64,000 bases of DNA from Roseiarcus sp963835955 (GTDB taxonomy: Bacteria > Pseudomonadota > Alphaproteobacteria > Rhizobiales > Beijerinckiaceae). The position numbers and the translations under genes are program-made. Below the pieces are notes generated by a model. That model made no database searches and was not told where the DNA came from. It saw only the letters and a list, made by a program, of their open reading frames with translations. Below, in pieces: positions 27,117 through 35,476 of this stretch (the stretch's first letter is position 1; each line of letters starts with the position of its first letter). The stretch spans positions 124,001 to 188,000 of the forward strand of contig CAWIHZ010000013.1 in the NCBI GenBank assembly GCA_963835955.1, given 5' to 3'.

Positions 27117-27340
27117 AGCGCGCGGCCGCGCCTCGCCCGCTCTTGGAGCGATGCTCCGATTGAACTATTTTCAGCGGAGTTGCCAACCCCCTTGTTTCTC
27201 CCGCGAACTGCGATGAAAATAGTATAGGATGCGCTGGCGTTATGCGGCGTGAGCATATCTTCGGGGGTGACGCGCCGCCGCCATTTTCATCTATAATGGC
27301 GCGTCCTCCGAGCGCTGGTTGGCTGCTTAATTTGGATGTC

Positions 27341-28606
27341 ATGCTCGAGGGCAAGTTCGGCAAATCGGCCGGCCGGAGGGCGCAAGGCGCATTCCTTGGC
27401 TTGTGCGTCGTGGCGCTCTGGTCATGTTGCTTGACGTTTTCCGCGACAGCGGCCACGCGCAGTCGAACGGCCCATCCGGCCCGGCCCTCGTTTCACGAGT
27501 TCATCACCTCGCTTTGGCCGCTCGCCCTGGAACGGGGGGTTTCGCGCGACACTTTCGACCGCGCGTTTTCCGGCGTCTCCTTCGATCCGAAGGTCATGGC
27601 CAATACGACGCGGCAGCCCGAGTTCGTGCTTCCGATTTGGCAATATATTGCATCCGCTGTCTCGCCGGCGCGCATCGAGCGCGGCCGCGACAAGGCGCAG
27701 CAGGAACGCGTATGGCTCGCCAGGGCCAGCCAGGCCTATGGCGTCGATGAAGGCGTTCTCTTAGGCGTCTGGGGACTGGAGACGGATTTCGGCGCCTTTG
27801 CCGGATCGGACAGCGTCGTCAGAACGCTGGCGAGCCTCGCTTTCATGCATTTCCGCGGCGACTATTTCCGCGACGAATTGCTCTCCGCGCTCGTCATCTT
27901 GCAGGACGGCGACATCGCCCCGCAGGAAATGCGCGGCTCATGGGCGGGCGCTATGGGTCAGACGCAATTCATGCCCTCGAGCTATCTTCTGTACGCCGTC
28001 GACTTCGAGCGCCACGGGCGGCGCGACATTTGGAATAGCGCGCCCGACGCAATCGGTTCGACCGCCAACTTTCTCTCCGCGCATGGCTGGGTTGCCGATT
28101 TGCCCTGGGGATTCGAGGTCCGTTTGCCGGCCGAGTTTCGGCTGACAGACGCCGATTCTTCGCGACCGGCCGCCTTCCGCGCCTTCGCAGCCCGAGGCGT
28201 CACGCGGGCCGATGGCGACCCGTTGCCGAATTCGGGTGAGGGACGTCTGCTGATCCCAGCGGGCCGCACGGGACCGATATTCCTTGTCACCGAAAATTTC
28301 GATACTATACGCTTGTACAACAACTCAGTTTCCTACGCGCTCGCTGTCGCCCTGCTTGGAGACGCGGTTGCACGCGGCGGCGGACTCATTGGGCATTGGC
28401 CAACCGGCGACCCTGCTATCGGAGAAGGCCAGATCCGGAGGCTGCAGGCCAAACTCAAAAAAATGGGCTATGAGGTCGGGGTGATTGATGGGCAAGTCGG
28501 AGAAGCGCTGAGGTCGGCCGTTCGTGCGTATCAGGAGCGCAATGGGCTTTCACCCGACGGTTACGCCGATCAGGCGTTGCTGAGGCAAGTCGAGGCGAGC
28601 CGGTGA
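27341..28606 (+). CDS. Lytic murein transglycosylase (MltB family) with peptidoglycan-binding domain
   Basis: A periplasmic lytic transglycosylase that cleaves the MurNAc-GlcNAc bond. From ATG 27341 it has a signal peptide (GAFLGLCVVALWSCCLTFSATAA), an SLT_2 domain with the catalytic glutamate in GVWGLETDFGAF (about 145-156) and WAGAMGQTQFMPSSYL, and a C-terminal PG_binding_1 domain (IRRLQAKLKKMGYEVGVIDG). The cysteines near the end of the signal peptide (WSCCL) may form a lipobox, but the context is not canonical. An in-frame ATG at 27242 would add 33 residues before the signal peptide and is less likely. Confidence 0.9.
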   Translation: MLEGKFGKSAGRRAQGAFLGLCVVALWSCCLTFSATAATRSRTAHPARPSFHEFITSLWPLALERGVSRDTFDRAFSGVSFDPKVMANTTRQPEFVLPIWQYIASAVSPARIERGRDKAQQERVWLARASQAYGVDEGVLLGVWGLETDFGAFAGSDSVVRTLASLAFMHFRGDYFRDELLSALVILQDGDIAPQEMRGSWAGAMGQTQFMPSSYLLYAVDFERHGRRDIWNSAPDAIGSTANFLSAHGWVADLPWGFEVRLPAEFRLTDADSSRPAAFRAFAARGVTRADGDPLPNSGEGRLLIPAGRTGPIFLVTENFDTIRLYNNSVSYALAVALLGDAVARGGGLIGHWPTGDPAIGEGQIRRLQAKLKKMGYEVGVIDGQVGEALRSAVRAYQERNGLSPDGYADQALLRQVEASR

Positions 28607-28657
28607 CCGGCGGTCCGTGTCTCCGGACGATCGCCCGACAACAGGAAGGGGCGTAAT

Positions 28658-29893
28658 ATGTCGCCTCGCGGCGTCTCGTCGAGTTTTCGACTTCTGGGGC
28701 GGATCGGCCTCATGGCGCTTTGCTGCTGGATCTTGGCCACCCCTGCTTCGCGAGCCCAGGAATTTGGGGGGTTGCCCGGATTTCTGCAACATCTCTTCGG
28801 GTTTCCGCCGAAACCTCAGGCGGCGCCCCGATCGATCGCCCCGTTGAGGGTTCGCCCGCACAAGCCACGAAAGAAGGAGCAGGACTTCGTTTCGACGACC
28901 GCGACGCGAGCGCCAGGAACGCCGGGCGGGGAGCCGGTTCAGCCGACGTTTTTCGTCTCCGTGCTTGGCGACAGTCTCGCCGTTCTGGCCGCGCAGGGCC
29001 TCAACGAGGCGTTTGCCGACAAGCCTGAAATATCCATCACAAACCTGGCGCGCGATCTGTCGGGCCTAACTCGCGACGACTATTACGATTGGCCGAAGAG
29101 CGCCCACGATCTCGCCGACGGCAAACCCAAGATCGACGTCGTGGTCATCATGATCGGGATCAACGATTTGCAGCCGCTGAAGGATGGCGCGGACACGCTC
29201 GACCCGCTCAGCGACAAATGGCGCGAGATTTACGCGCGACGCGTCGAAAGCTTTGTCGCGCCATTTCACGGCGCTCACATTTCTGTGCTCTGGGTCGGAC
29301 TGCCGCCAATGCGCGACGAGCGTTTCAATGGCCAAGCGAGCGCGCTTAACGAGATCTATCGTGAGCACGCGGAGAAAGCCGGCGCCAAATACATCGACGT
29401 TTGGGACGCCTTCGCCGATCAAAACGGTCAATACGCCGCCTTCGGGCCCGATGTCGAAGGACAGAATGTCAAGCTTCGCGCCGGCCCCAACGGCATCTAT
29501 TTCACCAAGGCGGGCGCCCGCAAACTCGCTCAATTCATCGAACCGGATATCCGCCATGCCTTCGAAAGAATGAAGCCGCAAGGCGATATAGCGAGTTTGC
29601 CGCCCGACATTGAGCAGCAGGCAGACGACATCAACGCCGAGATTCGCCGCGAAATGGGGGCGGACAAACCAAACGCTGGTGAGGCAGCCGCTCCGGCCAA
29701 ACCCCTGGTCGGACCCATTCTGCAGTTGACCGCCCGACCGGTTTCCCCGAACGGCGCGATTGTCGGCGCCCTCGGCGCATCCGCGGAAGTTGGAGGCGAG
29801 CAGGCGCGCGTCCTGCGCCTGGGACAATCCCCTGAACCGCGCGCGGGCCGCGCCGACGATTTCTCCTGGCCTCGCCGCGGACAACCGCCGTGA
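28658..29893 (+). CDS. SGNH/GDSL-like exported protein (DUF459)
   Basis: A 411-residue exported protein with a signal peptide (about 10-33, cut after SRA). The central domain has block I VLGDSLAVLAAQGL with the nucleophile-position Ser106 and block III MIGINDLQP (165-173), typical of DUF459 SGNH hydrolases. However, the block V position that normally reads DGIH, carrying the catalytic Asp and His, reads N278-G-I-Y281 in AGPNGIYFTKAGARKL, so the triad looks incomplete. A Pro/Ala-rich disordered tail follows. It starts 51 bases after the transglycosylase stop, suggesting joint expression and a cell-envelope role, possibly removing or binding acyl groups on glycans. Confidence 0.82.
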   Translation: MSPRGVSSSFRLLGRIGLMALCCWILATPASRAQEFGGLPGFLQHLFGFPPKPQAAPRSIAPLRVRPHKPRKKEQDFVSTTATRAPGTPGGEPVQPTFFVSVLGDSLAVLAAQGLNEAFADKPEISITNLARDLSGLTRDDYYDWPKSAHDLADGKPKIDVVVIMIGINDLQPLKDGADTLDPLSDKWREIYARRVESFVAPFHGAHISVLWVGLPPMRDERFNGQASALNEIYREHAEKAGAKYIDVWDAFADQNGQYAAFGPDVEGQNVKLRAGPNGIYFTKAGARKLAQFIEPDIRHAFERMKPQGDIASLPPDIEQQADDINAEIRREMGADKPNAGEAAAPAKPLVGPILQLTARPVSPNGAIVGALGASAEVGGEQARVLRLGQSPEPRAGRADDFSWPRRGQPP

Positions 29894-30175
29894 AGACGGA
29901 ATGCAGGGGCGCGGCCGATTTCGATGAACAGACGGTCTTTGGCTCGCGGCGCCGCAAAACTGCAAGTCTAAACGGCCCGTCCGGCGAGGCAGCGCGTCTT
30001 AGGGCGTCGGCCCGCGCGTTCATCGCGAAGAGCCCAAGCGTCGCACGCGCGAGGCGGCGGCGTCAAATGCTTGTTTGACTGTTGGGGCCGTGCTAGGCGA
30101 CGCCGCGCAAGAATTCGAATTCATCGGACAGCGGCCAAGAGCGCTCGGGCTTGGCGGAGCAGGGAACCATTGACG

Positions 30176-30661
30176 ATGGCTGAACAGGACGGCAACGGGG
30201 CCGGCGCGCCGCAGGCGAATCCCAAATTCTCGATTCTCGCCCAGTATACGAAGGATTTGTCCTTCGAAAATCCAAACGCGCCTCGGACCCTGGGACCGCA
30301 GCAGAACGCCCCCAACATTTCCGTCCAAATCAACGTCAACGCGCGTCAACTCGCCCCGACGGATTTTGAGGTGAGCCTCATGCTCGAGGGGGGCGCGGGC
30401 GAGGGCGCTGAAACAATGTTCAAATTCGAACTCAATTATGCCGGCGTATTTCGGGTCGAGAATTTTCCGCCCGAGCAGGTTCAGCCGGTGGTGATGATCG
30501 AGGGACCGCGCCTGTTGTTCCCTTTCGCCCGGCAGATTATCGCCGACGCCGTGCGCGGCGGCGCCTATCCGCCGCTCTATCTTGATCCGATCGATTTCCA
30601 GGCGCTCTATCTGCAGCGGCTGGCTGCGGCTGGCGGGCAGCAGCAGCAACACACCGCATGA
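30176..30661 (+). CDS. secB: Protein-export chaperone SecB
   Basis: A 161-residue SecB, the tetrameric cytosolic chaperone that holds preproteins unfolded and hands them to SecA. The core KFSILAQYTKDLSFENPNAP, the acidic VEVSL-type strand (FEVSLMLEGG) and FPFARQIIADAVRGGAYPPLYLDPIDF are all present. Start at ATG 30176 with AGGGA ten bases upstream; the frame extends further 5' without similarity. It is convergent with dnaQ. The gap 29894-30175 holds no recognisable gene. Confidence 0.95.
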   Translation: MAEQDGNGAGAPQANPKFSILAQYTKDLSFENPNAPRTLGPQQNAPNISVQINVNARQLAPTDFEVSLMLEGGAGEGAETMFKFELNYAGVFRVENFPPEQVQPVVMIEGPRLLFPFARQIIADAVRGGAYPPLYLDPIDFQALYLQRLAAAGGQQQQHTA

Positions 30662-30679
30662 TTGATTGGAGGACGGCAC

Positions 30680-31381
30680 TCAGGCCCGGATGGCGAGATA
30701 GATTTTCCAGACCGCGCCGCCGCCGAGCGTGTCGACGTGATGGGCATGGGCGGTCGATTCCTGGGCGCTGACGAGAGATTCCCGCGGTTGACGCGCCTTC
30801 GTGAGAGACGAAAAGGCCACTATGTCGGCGACATTTGTCCGGGGCTTTTCGCCGAAAGAGAGCGAACGCTGCCGCCCGCCGGTGAGCTCGCCATAGACCT
30901 CAGCCAGGATTTCCGCATCGAGCAGCGCGCCGTGTTTCACACGCCGCGACCGATCGATGCGATAGCGGTCGCAAAGCGCATCGAGACCATTTGGTTGGCC
31001 CGGATGTTTTTTCCGTGCGAGCGCGAGCGTGTCGAGAACGCGATCCATGCCAATTGTTTCACGGCCAAGTCGCCCCAGTTCAGCGTTCAGAAAGCGCACG
31101 TCGAATTCGGCGTTGTGGATGACGAGCCGAGCATCGCCGATGAAGGCGAGAAGTTCGCCGACGACGTCTGCAAACACCGGTTTGTCCTTGAGCGCGGCGG
31201 CGGTGTGGCCATGAATCCGCGCGGCGCCCTCCGGAACGTCGCGTTCCGGATTGATGAGCGCATGGAACACTTTCCCGGTCGCGGATTGATGGACAATTTC
31301 CACAGCGCCGATTTCCAGCACCCGGTGCCCGTCAGCCGGGTTGAGGCCGGTCGTCTCGGTGTCCAGGACGACTTCACGCAT
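30680..31381 (-). CDS. dnaQ: DNA polymerase III epsilon subunit (proofreading exonuclease)
   Basis: A 233-residue DEDDh 3'-5' exonuclease. Exo I is VVLDTETTGLNP (residues 4-15), Exo II is VIHNAEFDVRFL (about 87-98) and Exo III is KHGALLDAEILAEVY with the catalytic His and Asp. It proofreads for DNA polymerase III. The start overlaps the end of coaE by eight bases. It is the last gene of the minus-strand run ppsR-maf-aroE-coaE-dnaQ. Confidence 0.95.
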   Translation of the reverse strand: MREVVLDTETTGLNPADGHRVLEIGAVEIVHQSATGKVFHALINPERDVPEGAARIHGHTAAALKDKPVFADVVGELLAFIGDARLVIHNAEFDVRFLNAELGRLGRETIGMDRVLDTLALARKKHPGQPNGLDALCDRYRIDRSRRVKHGALLDAEILAEVYGELTGGRQRSLSFGEKPRTNVADIVAFSSLTKARQPRESLVSAQESTAHAHHVDTLGGGAVWKIYLAIRA

Positions 31382-31982
31382 GACGTCTTCGATGTCCTTC
31401 CAGCGCCGCGGCGGCGCGCATGAATTGGCGGACCTGAGCGCGAGTCTGTTCCAGAGTCCCGCGGGTGTCGATCACGAAATGGGCGCGCCGCCGCTTTTCC
31501 CCATCCGAAGTCTGTTGCGATAAAAAGGCCTCGAGATTGGCCTCGTCCATCCCCGCCCGCGCCAATGCGCGGGCGCGGTGGATCTCTTTCGGCGCGCTGG
31601 CGACCAAGACAATATCGACGCTCGCATCGCCGCCGGTCTCGAACAGCAGCGGCACATCGACAATCGCAAGCCGCCTTCCTTCCGCTGCGGCGCGCTCAAG
31701 GAACCGCAGCCGAACTCTTTCGACCTCCGGATGCACGAGGCTTTCGAGTCGCTTCAGAGCGATTGGGTCGCCCAACACCCGCTTCGAGAGCCGCTCGCGG
31801 TCGATCCGGCCATCGACAGTTACGCCCGGGAACGCCGCCTCAATTCCTCGCACGCCATCGCCAGCGTAATACGCCCGCACGGCGGCGTCCGCGTCGAAAA
31901 CTGGCGCGCCGAGCGCGGCGAACATCGCCGAAACGGTCGATTTTCCCATCGCGATCGAGCCCGTCACGCCGACGACGATCAT
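31374..31982 (-). CDS. coaE: Dephospho-CoA kinase
   Basis: A 202-residue P-loop kinase catalysing the last step of coenzyme A synthesis, phosphorylation of the 3'-hydroxyl of dephospho-CoA. The Walker A motif is GVTGSIAMGKSTVSAMF (6-22), with FDADAAVRAYY and the IVDVPLLFETGGD lid region intact. It overlaps aroE by four bases upstream (ATGA) and dnaQ by eight bases downstream, so the three are tightly coupled. Confidence 0.94.
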   Translation of the reverse strand: MIVVGVTGSIAMGKSTVSAMFAALGAPVFDADAAVRAYYAGDGVRGIEAAFPGVTVDGRIDRERLSKRVLGDPIALKRLESLVHPEVERVRLRFLERAAAEGRRLAIVDVPLLFETGGDASVDIVLVASAPKEIHRARALARAGMDEANLEAFLSQQTSDGEKRRRAHFVIDTRGTLEQTRAQVRQFMRAAAALEGHRRRHA

Positions 31983-32839
31983 TTCTGGGAAGCCAGCGCC
32001 ATTAGAACGTCTGCCTCGACCAGCGCGCGCAGCGCCGGCGTGACTTCCGGCCTTTGGCCGAACCAGCGCGCGAAGGCAGGCGCGGCTTGGTGGAGCAGCA
32101 TTCCAAGCCCTTCGACCGCACGCAAGCCGCGCGCCCGCGCAGCGTCAACGAGCGGGGTGCGCAGCGGAACATAAACGACGTCGGCGACGACGGCGAGGTT
32201 CGGCGCCCGGCGCAGGTCGATGTCAAGCGCCGCCTGTCCAATCATGCCGAGCACGCTCGCGTTGACAACCAGACCGGCCCCGCCAAGTTCGCAGGCGAGG
32301 GCGCTCCAGGGCAAAGCAACGGTCGCTCGGCCGAATCGCCGCGCGAGCGCGAGGCCTCGTTCTTCCGTCCGGTTGACGATGGCGACGCGTTGAAAGCGGC
32401 GCGACAGCAGCGCATAGACAATCGCCCGAGCGGCGCCGCCAGCGCCGATGACGACCGCCGATCCCGGTTGCGCCGCCCAGCCAGGCGCCGCATCGTCCAT
32501 GTTCGCAAGAAAGCCCTCGACATCGGTATTGTCGCCCCACAGAACATCGCCCTCGCGCCAGAGCGTATTGACCGCGGCCAGCGTCTCAGCAACCGCCGTA
32601 AGGCGATCGCAGGCGGCAAACGCCGCTTCCTTGTGCGGCGCGGTGACGTTCGACCCGAGGAGGCCATCCTGGCCGATTGTCGAGGCGAAAGAACCAAACT
32701 CCCCGGGGGGGACCGCAAAACGTTCATATGTCCCGGCAATGCCGAGCTCGTCGAGCCAATGTCCGTGGATTATCGGCGATCGGGATTGCGCAATTGGCCA
32801 TCCGGCGACCCCGGCGCGGCGAAAGGCGCGCTCGTTCAT
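31979..32839 (-). CDS. aroE: Shikimate dehydrogenase
   Basis: A 286-residue NADP-dependent dehydrogenase of the aromatic amino-acid pathway (3-dehydroshikimate to shikimate). It has GWPIAQSRSPIIHGHWL at the start, the catalytic Lys in SNVTAPHKEAAF (about 64-75), the partner Asp in WGDNTDVEGFL and the dinucleotide loop VVIGAGGAARAI. ATG 32839 is chosen since the long frame upstream runs over maf in the wrong phase. It overlaps maf and coaE by four bases on each side. Confidence 0.94.
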   Translation of the reverse strand: MNERAFRRAGVAGWPIAQSRSPIIHGHWLDELGIAGTYERFAVPPGEFGSFASTIGQDGLLGSNVTAPHKEAAFAACDRLTAVAETLAAVNTLWREGDVLWGDNTDVEGFLANMDDAAPGWAAQPGSAVVIGAGGAARAIVYALLSRRFQRVAIVNRTEERGLALARRFGRATVALPWSALACELGGAGLVVNASVLGMIGQAALDIDLRRAPNLAVVADVVYVPLRTPLVDAARARGLRAVEGLGMLLHQAAPAFARWFGQRPEVTPALRALVEADVLMALASQK

Positions 32840-33492
32840 AGCGAGATCAAATCCTGGAGACGCAGCCAAGCCAAAAGCTTGAGCATCGGCATTCCCAGAA
32901 TCGTGCCAAGGTCGCCTTCGATACGATCGAACAGATGCACGCCAAGACCCTCGACCTGATAGGCGCCGACACACGAGAGCACGCCCGACCCGGCGAGATC
33001 GAGATAGCGCGCGATTGTTTCGCGGTCGAGTGGACGCATTCGAAGATCCGCGTGATCGGCCTCCACGACCAGCGTTTGGCTGCGACGGGCGACGCAAAAG
33101 GCGGTGGTCAGTCGATGCGTACGGCCCGCGAGCGCCGCCAGCGAGTGTGCGGCCTCGACCAGGTCGCGCGGCTTGTGCAGGAGGCGGCCTTCGAGGCTCA
33201 GCGTCTGATCCGCGCCAAGGCAATAGGCGTCCGGCCGCAGCACGCTCACGGCCAGCGCCTTGGCCTGCGCCAGCCTCGACGCGAGACTCTCGAGCGAGCC
33301 GCCGCCAACGAAATGGCCACGTTCGAGCGACCTTTCGTCGACATCGGCCGCGAAGGCTTCGGGGTTGAGCCCGGCCATGGACAGCAAGACCCGCCGGGTC
33401 GCGCTCCGTGAGGCCAGGACTAGCGGCGCCGGGCCCGACCAGAGCTGAGGGTCGCGGCGGGGTGGTCGCGGCGATGTGTCGGATTCGGCCAT
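32836..33492 (-). CDS. maf: Maf-family nucleoside triphosphate pyrophosphatase
   Basis: A 218-residue Maf protein. The motif LVLASRSATRRVLLSMAGL matches the LASxSPRRxELL signature, followed by AADVDER, and YCLGADQTLSLEGRLLHKP holds the catalytic aspartate region. Maf proteins hydrolyse modified or canonical nucleotides (m7GTP, dTTP/UTP types) and slow septation when overproduced. It is the second gene of the run after ppsR (5 bases apart) and overlaps aroE by four bases. Confidence 0.92.
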   Translation of the reverse strand: MAESDTSPRPPRRDPQLWSGPAPLVLASRSATRRVLLSMAGLNPEAFAADVDERSLERGHFVGGGSLESLASRLAQAKALAVSVLRPDAYCLGADQTLSLEGRLLHKPRDLVEAAHSLAALAGRTHRLTTAFCVARRSQTLVVEADHADLRMRPLDRETIARYLDLAGSGVLSCVGAYQVEGLGVHLFDRIEGDLGTILGMPMLKLLAWLRLQDLISL

Positions 33493-33497
33493 TTCGG

Positions 33498-34334
33498 TCA
33501 GCTGTCGGCGATAAAATTGAGGCGATGAGCGCGATAGAGATCGAGCACCGCCGCTGCGGTTTCCTCGATCGACCGCCTGGTGACATCGATGATCGGCCAC
33601 GATCGTTCGGCGAAAAGTCGGCGCGAGGCCGCGATTTCCTCGGCCACCGCCACGCGATCGACATATTCGGTGCGCGAATCAGCGTTGAGCGAGAGCAGCC
33701 GATTCTGCCGGATTTGCACGATCCTTTCGGCGGAGGCGACCAGACCGACAATGAGCGGGCGTCGCAGATGATCGAGCGCGGGCGGCAAAGGCGCATTCGG
33801 AACGATTGGGATATTCGCGGTCTTGTAACCGCGATTGGCGAGATAGATGCTGGTCGGGGTCTTCGACGTGCGGCTTACGCCCGTGAGGACAATGTCGGCA
33901 TGCTCAAGGTTCTCCGGAAGTTGGCCGTCGTCGCTCATCATACTGAAATTGAGGGCGTCGATCCGCTTGAAATAATCGGCGTTGAGCATGTGCTGCGCGC
34001 CGGCTCGCGGCGTCGAGTTCTGCCCGAGGTAGGATTGGAACAGGGTCAGAATCGGCCCTAGCACCGACAGGCACGGCGAGCCCGACGCTTGGCAGCTTTC
34101 TTGGAGCCGGCGTGAAAGATCCGAATCGACCAGCGTGAAGAGCACAATTCCGGGCGCATTGTCGATTTCCGCGATCACTCGGTCGAGCTGAGCCGGCGTT
34201 CGCACCAGCGGATAGACGTGCTCGATCGAGGCGACGCCGTGATATTGCGCCGACGCTGCGCGCGACGCCGCGATCAGAGTCTCGCCGGTCGAATCGGAGA
34301 TTAGGTGCAGATGGAAATAACTGCGACCCAACAC
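33498..34334 (-). CDS. ppsR: PEP synthase/PPDK regulatory protein (DUF299)
   Basis: A 278-residue bifunctional kinase/pyrophosphorylase that turns pyruvate-phosphate dikinase or PEP synthase off and on. It starts YFHLHLISDSTGETL, carries the P-loop-like GVSRTSKTPTSIYLANRGYK (about 152-171) and the nearby NIPIVPNAPLP, and ends in DLYRAHRLNF. GTG 34334 or TTG 34331 is the start. It is the first gene on the minus-strand side of the putative replication origin and heads the run with maf, aroE, coaE and dnaQ. Confidence 0.92.
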   Translation of the reverse strand: MLGRSYFHLHLISDSTGETLIAASRAASAQYHGVASIEHVYPLVRTPAQLDRVIAEIDNAPGIVLFTLVDSDLSRRLQESCQASGSPCLSVLGPILTLFQSYLGQNSTPRAGAQHMLNADYFKRIDALNFSMMSDDGQLPENLEHADIVLTGVSRTSKTPTSIYLANRGYKTANIPIVPNAPLPPALDHLRRPLIVGLVASAERIVQIRQNRLLSLNADSRTEYVDRVAVAEEIAASRRLFAERSWPIIDVTRRSIEETAAAVLDLYRAHRLNFIADS

Positions 34335-34811
34335 GACCCCCTGGAACGCGAATTCATCCGCTTATAGCCGGCGCGCAAGTTTGTGGACAGCGGTGGAGAT
34401 CGCCAAAGCCGGTTCGAACCTTTTTCCACCCCATAACGGGGCGTGCGCAACGATCCACACGCAAAACTGTCAGGGCAAACTTCGTTTGCCGGCGCAGGAC
34501 ACGTTGAACTACGGGGACAACACATGACAGGCGCGATATGGCTTTTGCTAAGTTTCTTGGATTCCTTAACAAAAGGTTAACAGCTCCCCTCGCGATTTAG
34601 CGACCGAGGGTCCCCGTTTCACTCGAGCGCCCACCGCTGGTCTGGATAAGAGGGAATGCTCCACAATCGCTCGCAAAAGAAGAATCAATTTACTAGTTTC
34701 ATTCTTGTCTGTGTGCCAATGGATCACTGCCCTGCGTTCGATTGGCGCAACCTTTAGGAGCGCAGACGATCCAGTGCGCGGCGCTTTGCTCGAGAAGGGG
34801 TTCGACGGTCG
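34335..34811. other. Putative chromosomal replication origin (oriC/Cori-like)
   Basis: A 477-base noncoding gap between divergent ppsR and hemJ. It holds a perfect CtrA box (34566-34580), GANTC CcrM sites at 34560-34564 and 34682-34686, and DnaA-box-like 9-mers: TCTGGATAA at 34641-34649 (8 of 9 to the consensus TGTGGATAA) and 7-of-9 matches at 34382-34390, 34422-34430, 34451-34459 and 34657-34665. An AT-rich patch (34675-34712) could be the unwinding element. From memory, in Caulobacter and relatives the origin lies beside the same ppsR-maf-aroE-coaE-dnaQ-secB gene order, on the hemE side. hemE itself is not here; hemJ takes that side. No base-skew evidence could be computed. Confidence 0.7.
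34566..34580. promoter_or_regulatory. CtrA-type binding site
   Basis: TTAACAAAAGGTTAA is an exact TTAA-N7-TTAA, the full CtrA recognition sequence. CtrA silences replication and controls promoters in alphaproteobacteria. A GATTC methylation site ends one base before it. By simple chance such a perfect site would be rare in under 500 bases. Confidence 0.75.
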
Positions 34812-35243
34812 ATGGAGCTGTGGATCAAAGCCCTTCACATCATCGCCGTCATCGCCTGGATGGCGGGCATGCTCTATCTCCCCAGGCTCTTCGTCTACCA
34901 TTCCGAAGCGCCAAAAGGCTCGGCAATGTCGGAGACTTTCAAGATCATGGAGCGGCGGCTCCTCAAGGGTATCCTCAATCCATCGATGGTCCTCGTATTC
35001 CTGACCGGTCTCGCCCTCGCCTTTCAAACAGGCTTCTGGCGAACGCCGTGGCTCCAAGCGAAATTCGCGCTTGTTCTCGTGCTCGCGGGTCTGCACGGTT
35101 ATTTTGCACAATACGTGAAAATCTTCGCTGCCGATGCGAACCAGCGCTCACCGCGATTCTTTCGGATCCTCAATGAGGTTCCGACGGTGCTGATGATTCT
35201 TATCGTGATTCTGGTAGTGATCAAGCCGCTCTTGAAGCTTTAA
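34812..35243 (+). CDS. hemJ: Protoporphyrinogen oxidase HemJ
   Basis: A 143-residue four-helix membrane protein of the HemJ (TIGR00701) family, which oxidises protoporphyrinogen IX to protoporphyrin IX. The conserved ALHIIAVIAWMAGMLYLPRLFVYH (about 7-30) contains the heme-ligand-type histidines, followed by LLKGILNPSMV and HGYFAQYVK, RFFRILNEVPT. Full length. First gene on the plus-strand side of the putative origin; rho follows after 233 bases, in which I see no gene. Confidence 0.93.
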   Translation: MELWIKALHIIAVIAWMAGMLYLPRLFVYHSEAPKGSAMSETFKIMERRLLKGILNPSMVLVFLTGLALAFQTGFWRTPWLQAKFALVLVLAGLHGYFAQYVKIFAADANQRSPRFFRILNEVPTVLMILIVILVVIKPLLKL

Positions 35244-35476
35244 GTATGCCGGCGCGCGGAAATCGACGCAAAAGACCGTTGAAATTTACCGCAAACGAGA
35301 TTATGAAGCCTCGCACTCGTCACCGCGCGTGTCTAGCGCCTGCGGATCGCCTGGTCCGGTTTAGGCCGTAGCGGCTCGATAGGGCCGTGCGCCGCTTCCA
35401 AATCTTCAGTCCTCTTCCAAAAAATCAGTGACTTTTCGGCGTTCTGAGCCTGACAGTCCGAACTAAAGGTCCGCCA

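Noticed and set aside
31979..33796. 605-residue AroE with long N-terminus
   Set aside because: The extra part lies over maf and ppsR in a non-coding frame.
34408..34425. GGTTCGAACC as a tRNA T-arm
   Set aside because: No acceptor stem, anticodon arm or CCA around it; it is just a palindrome in the putative origin.
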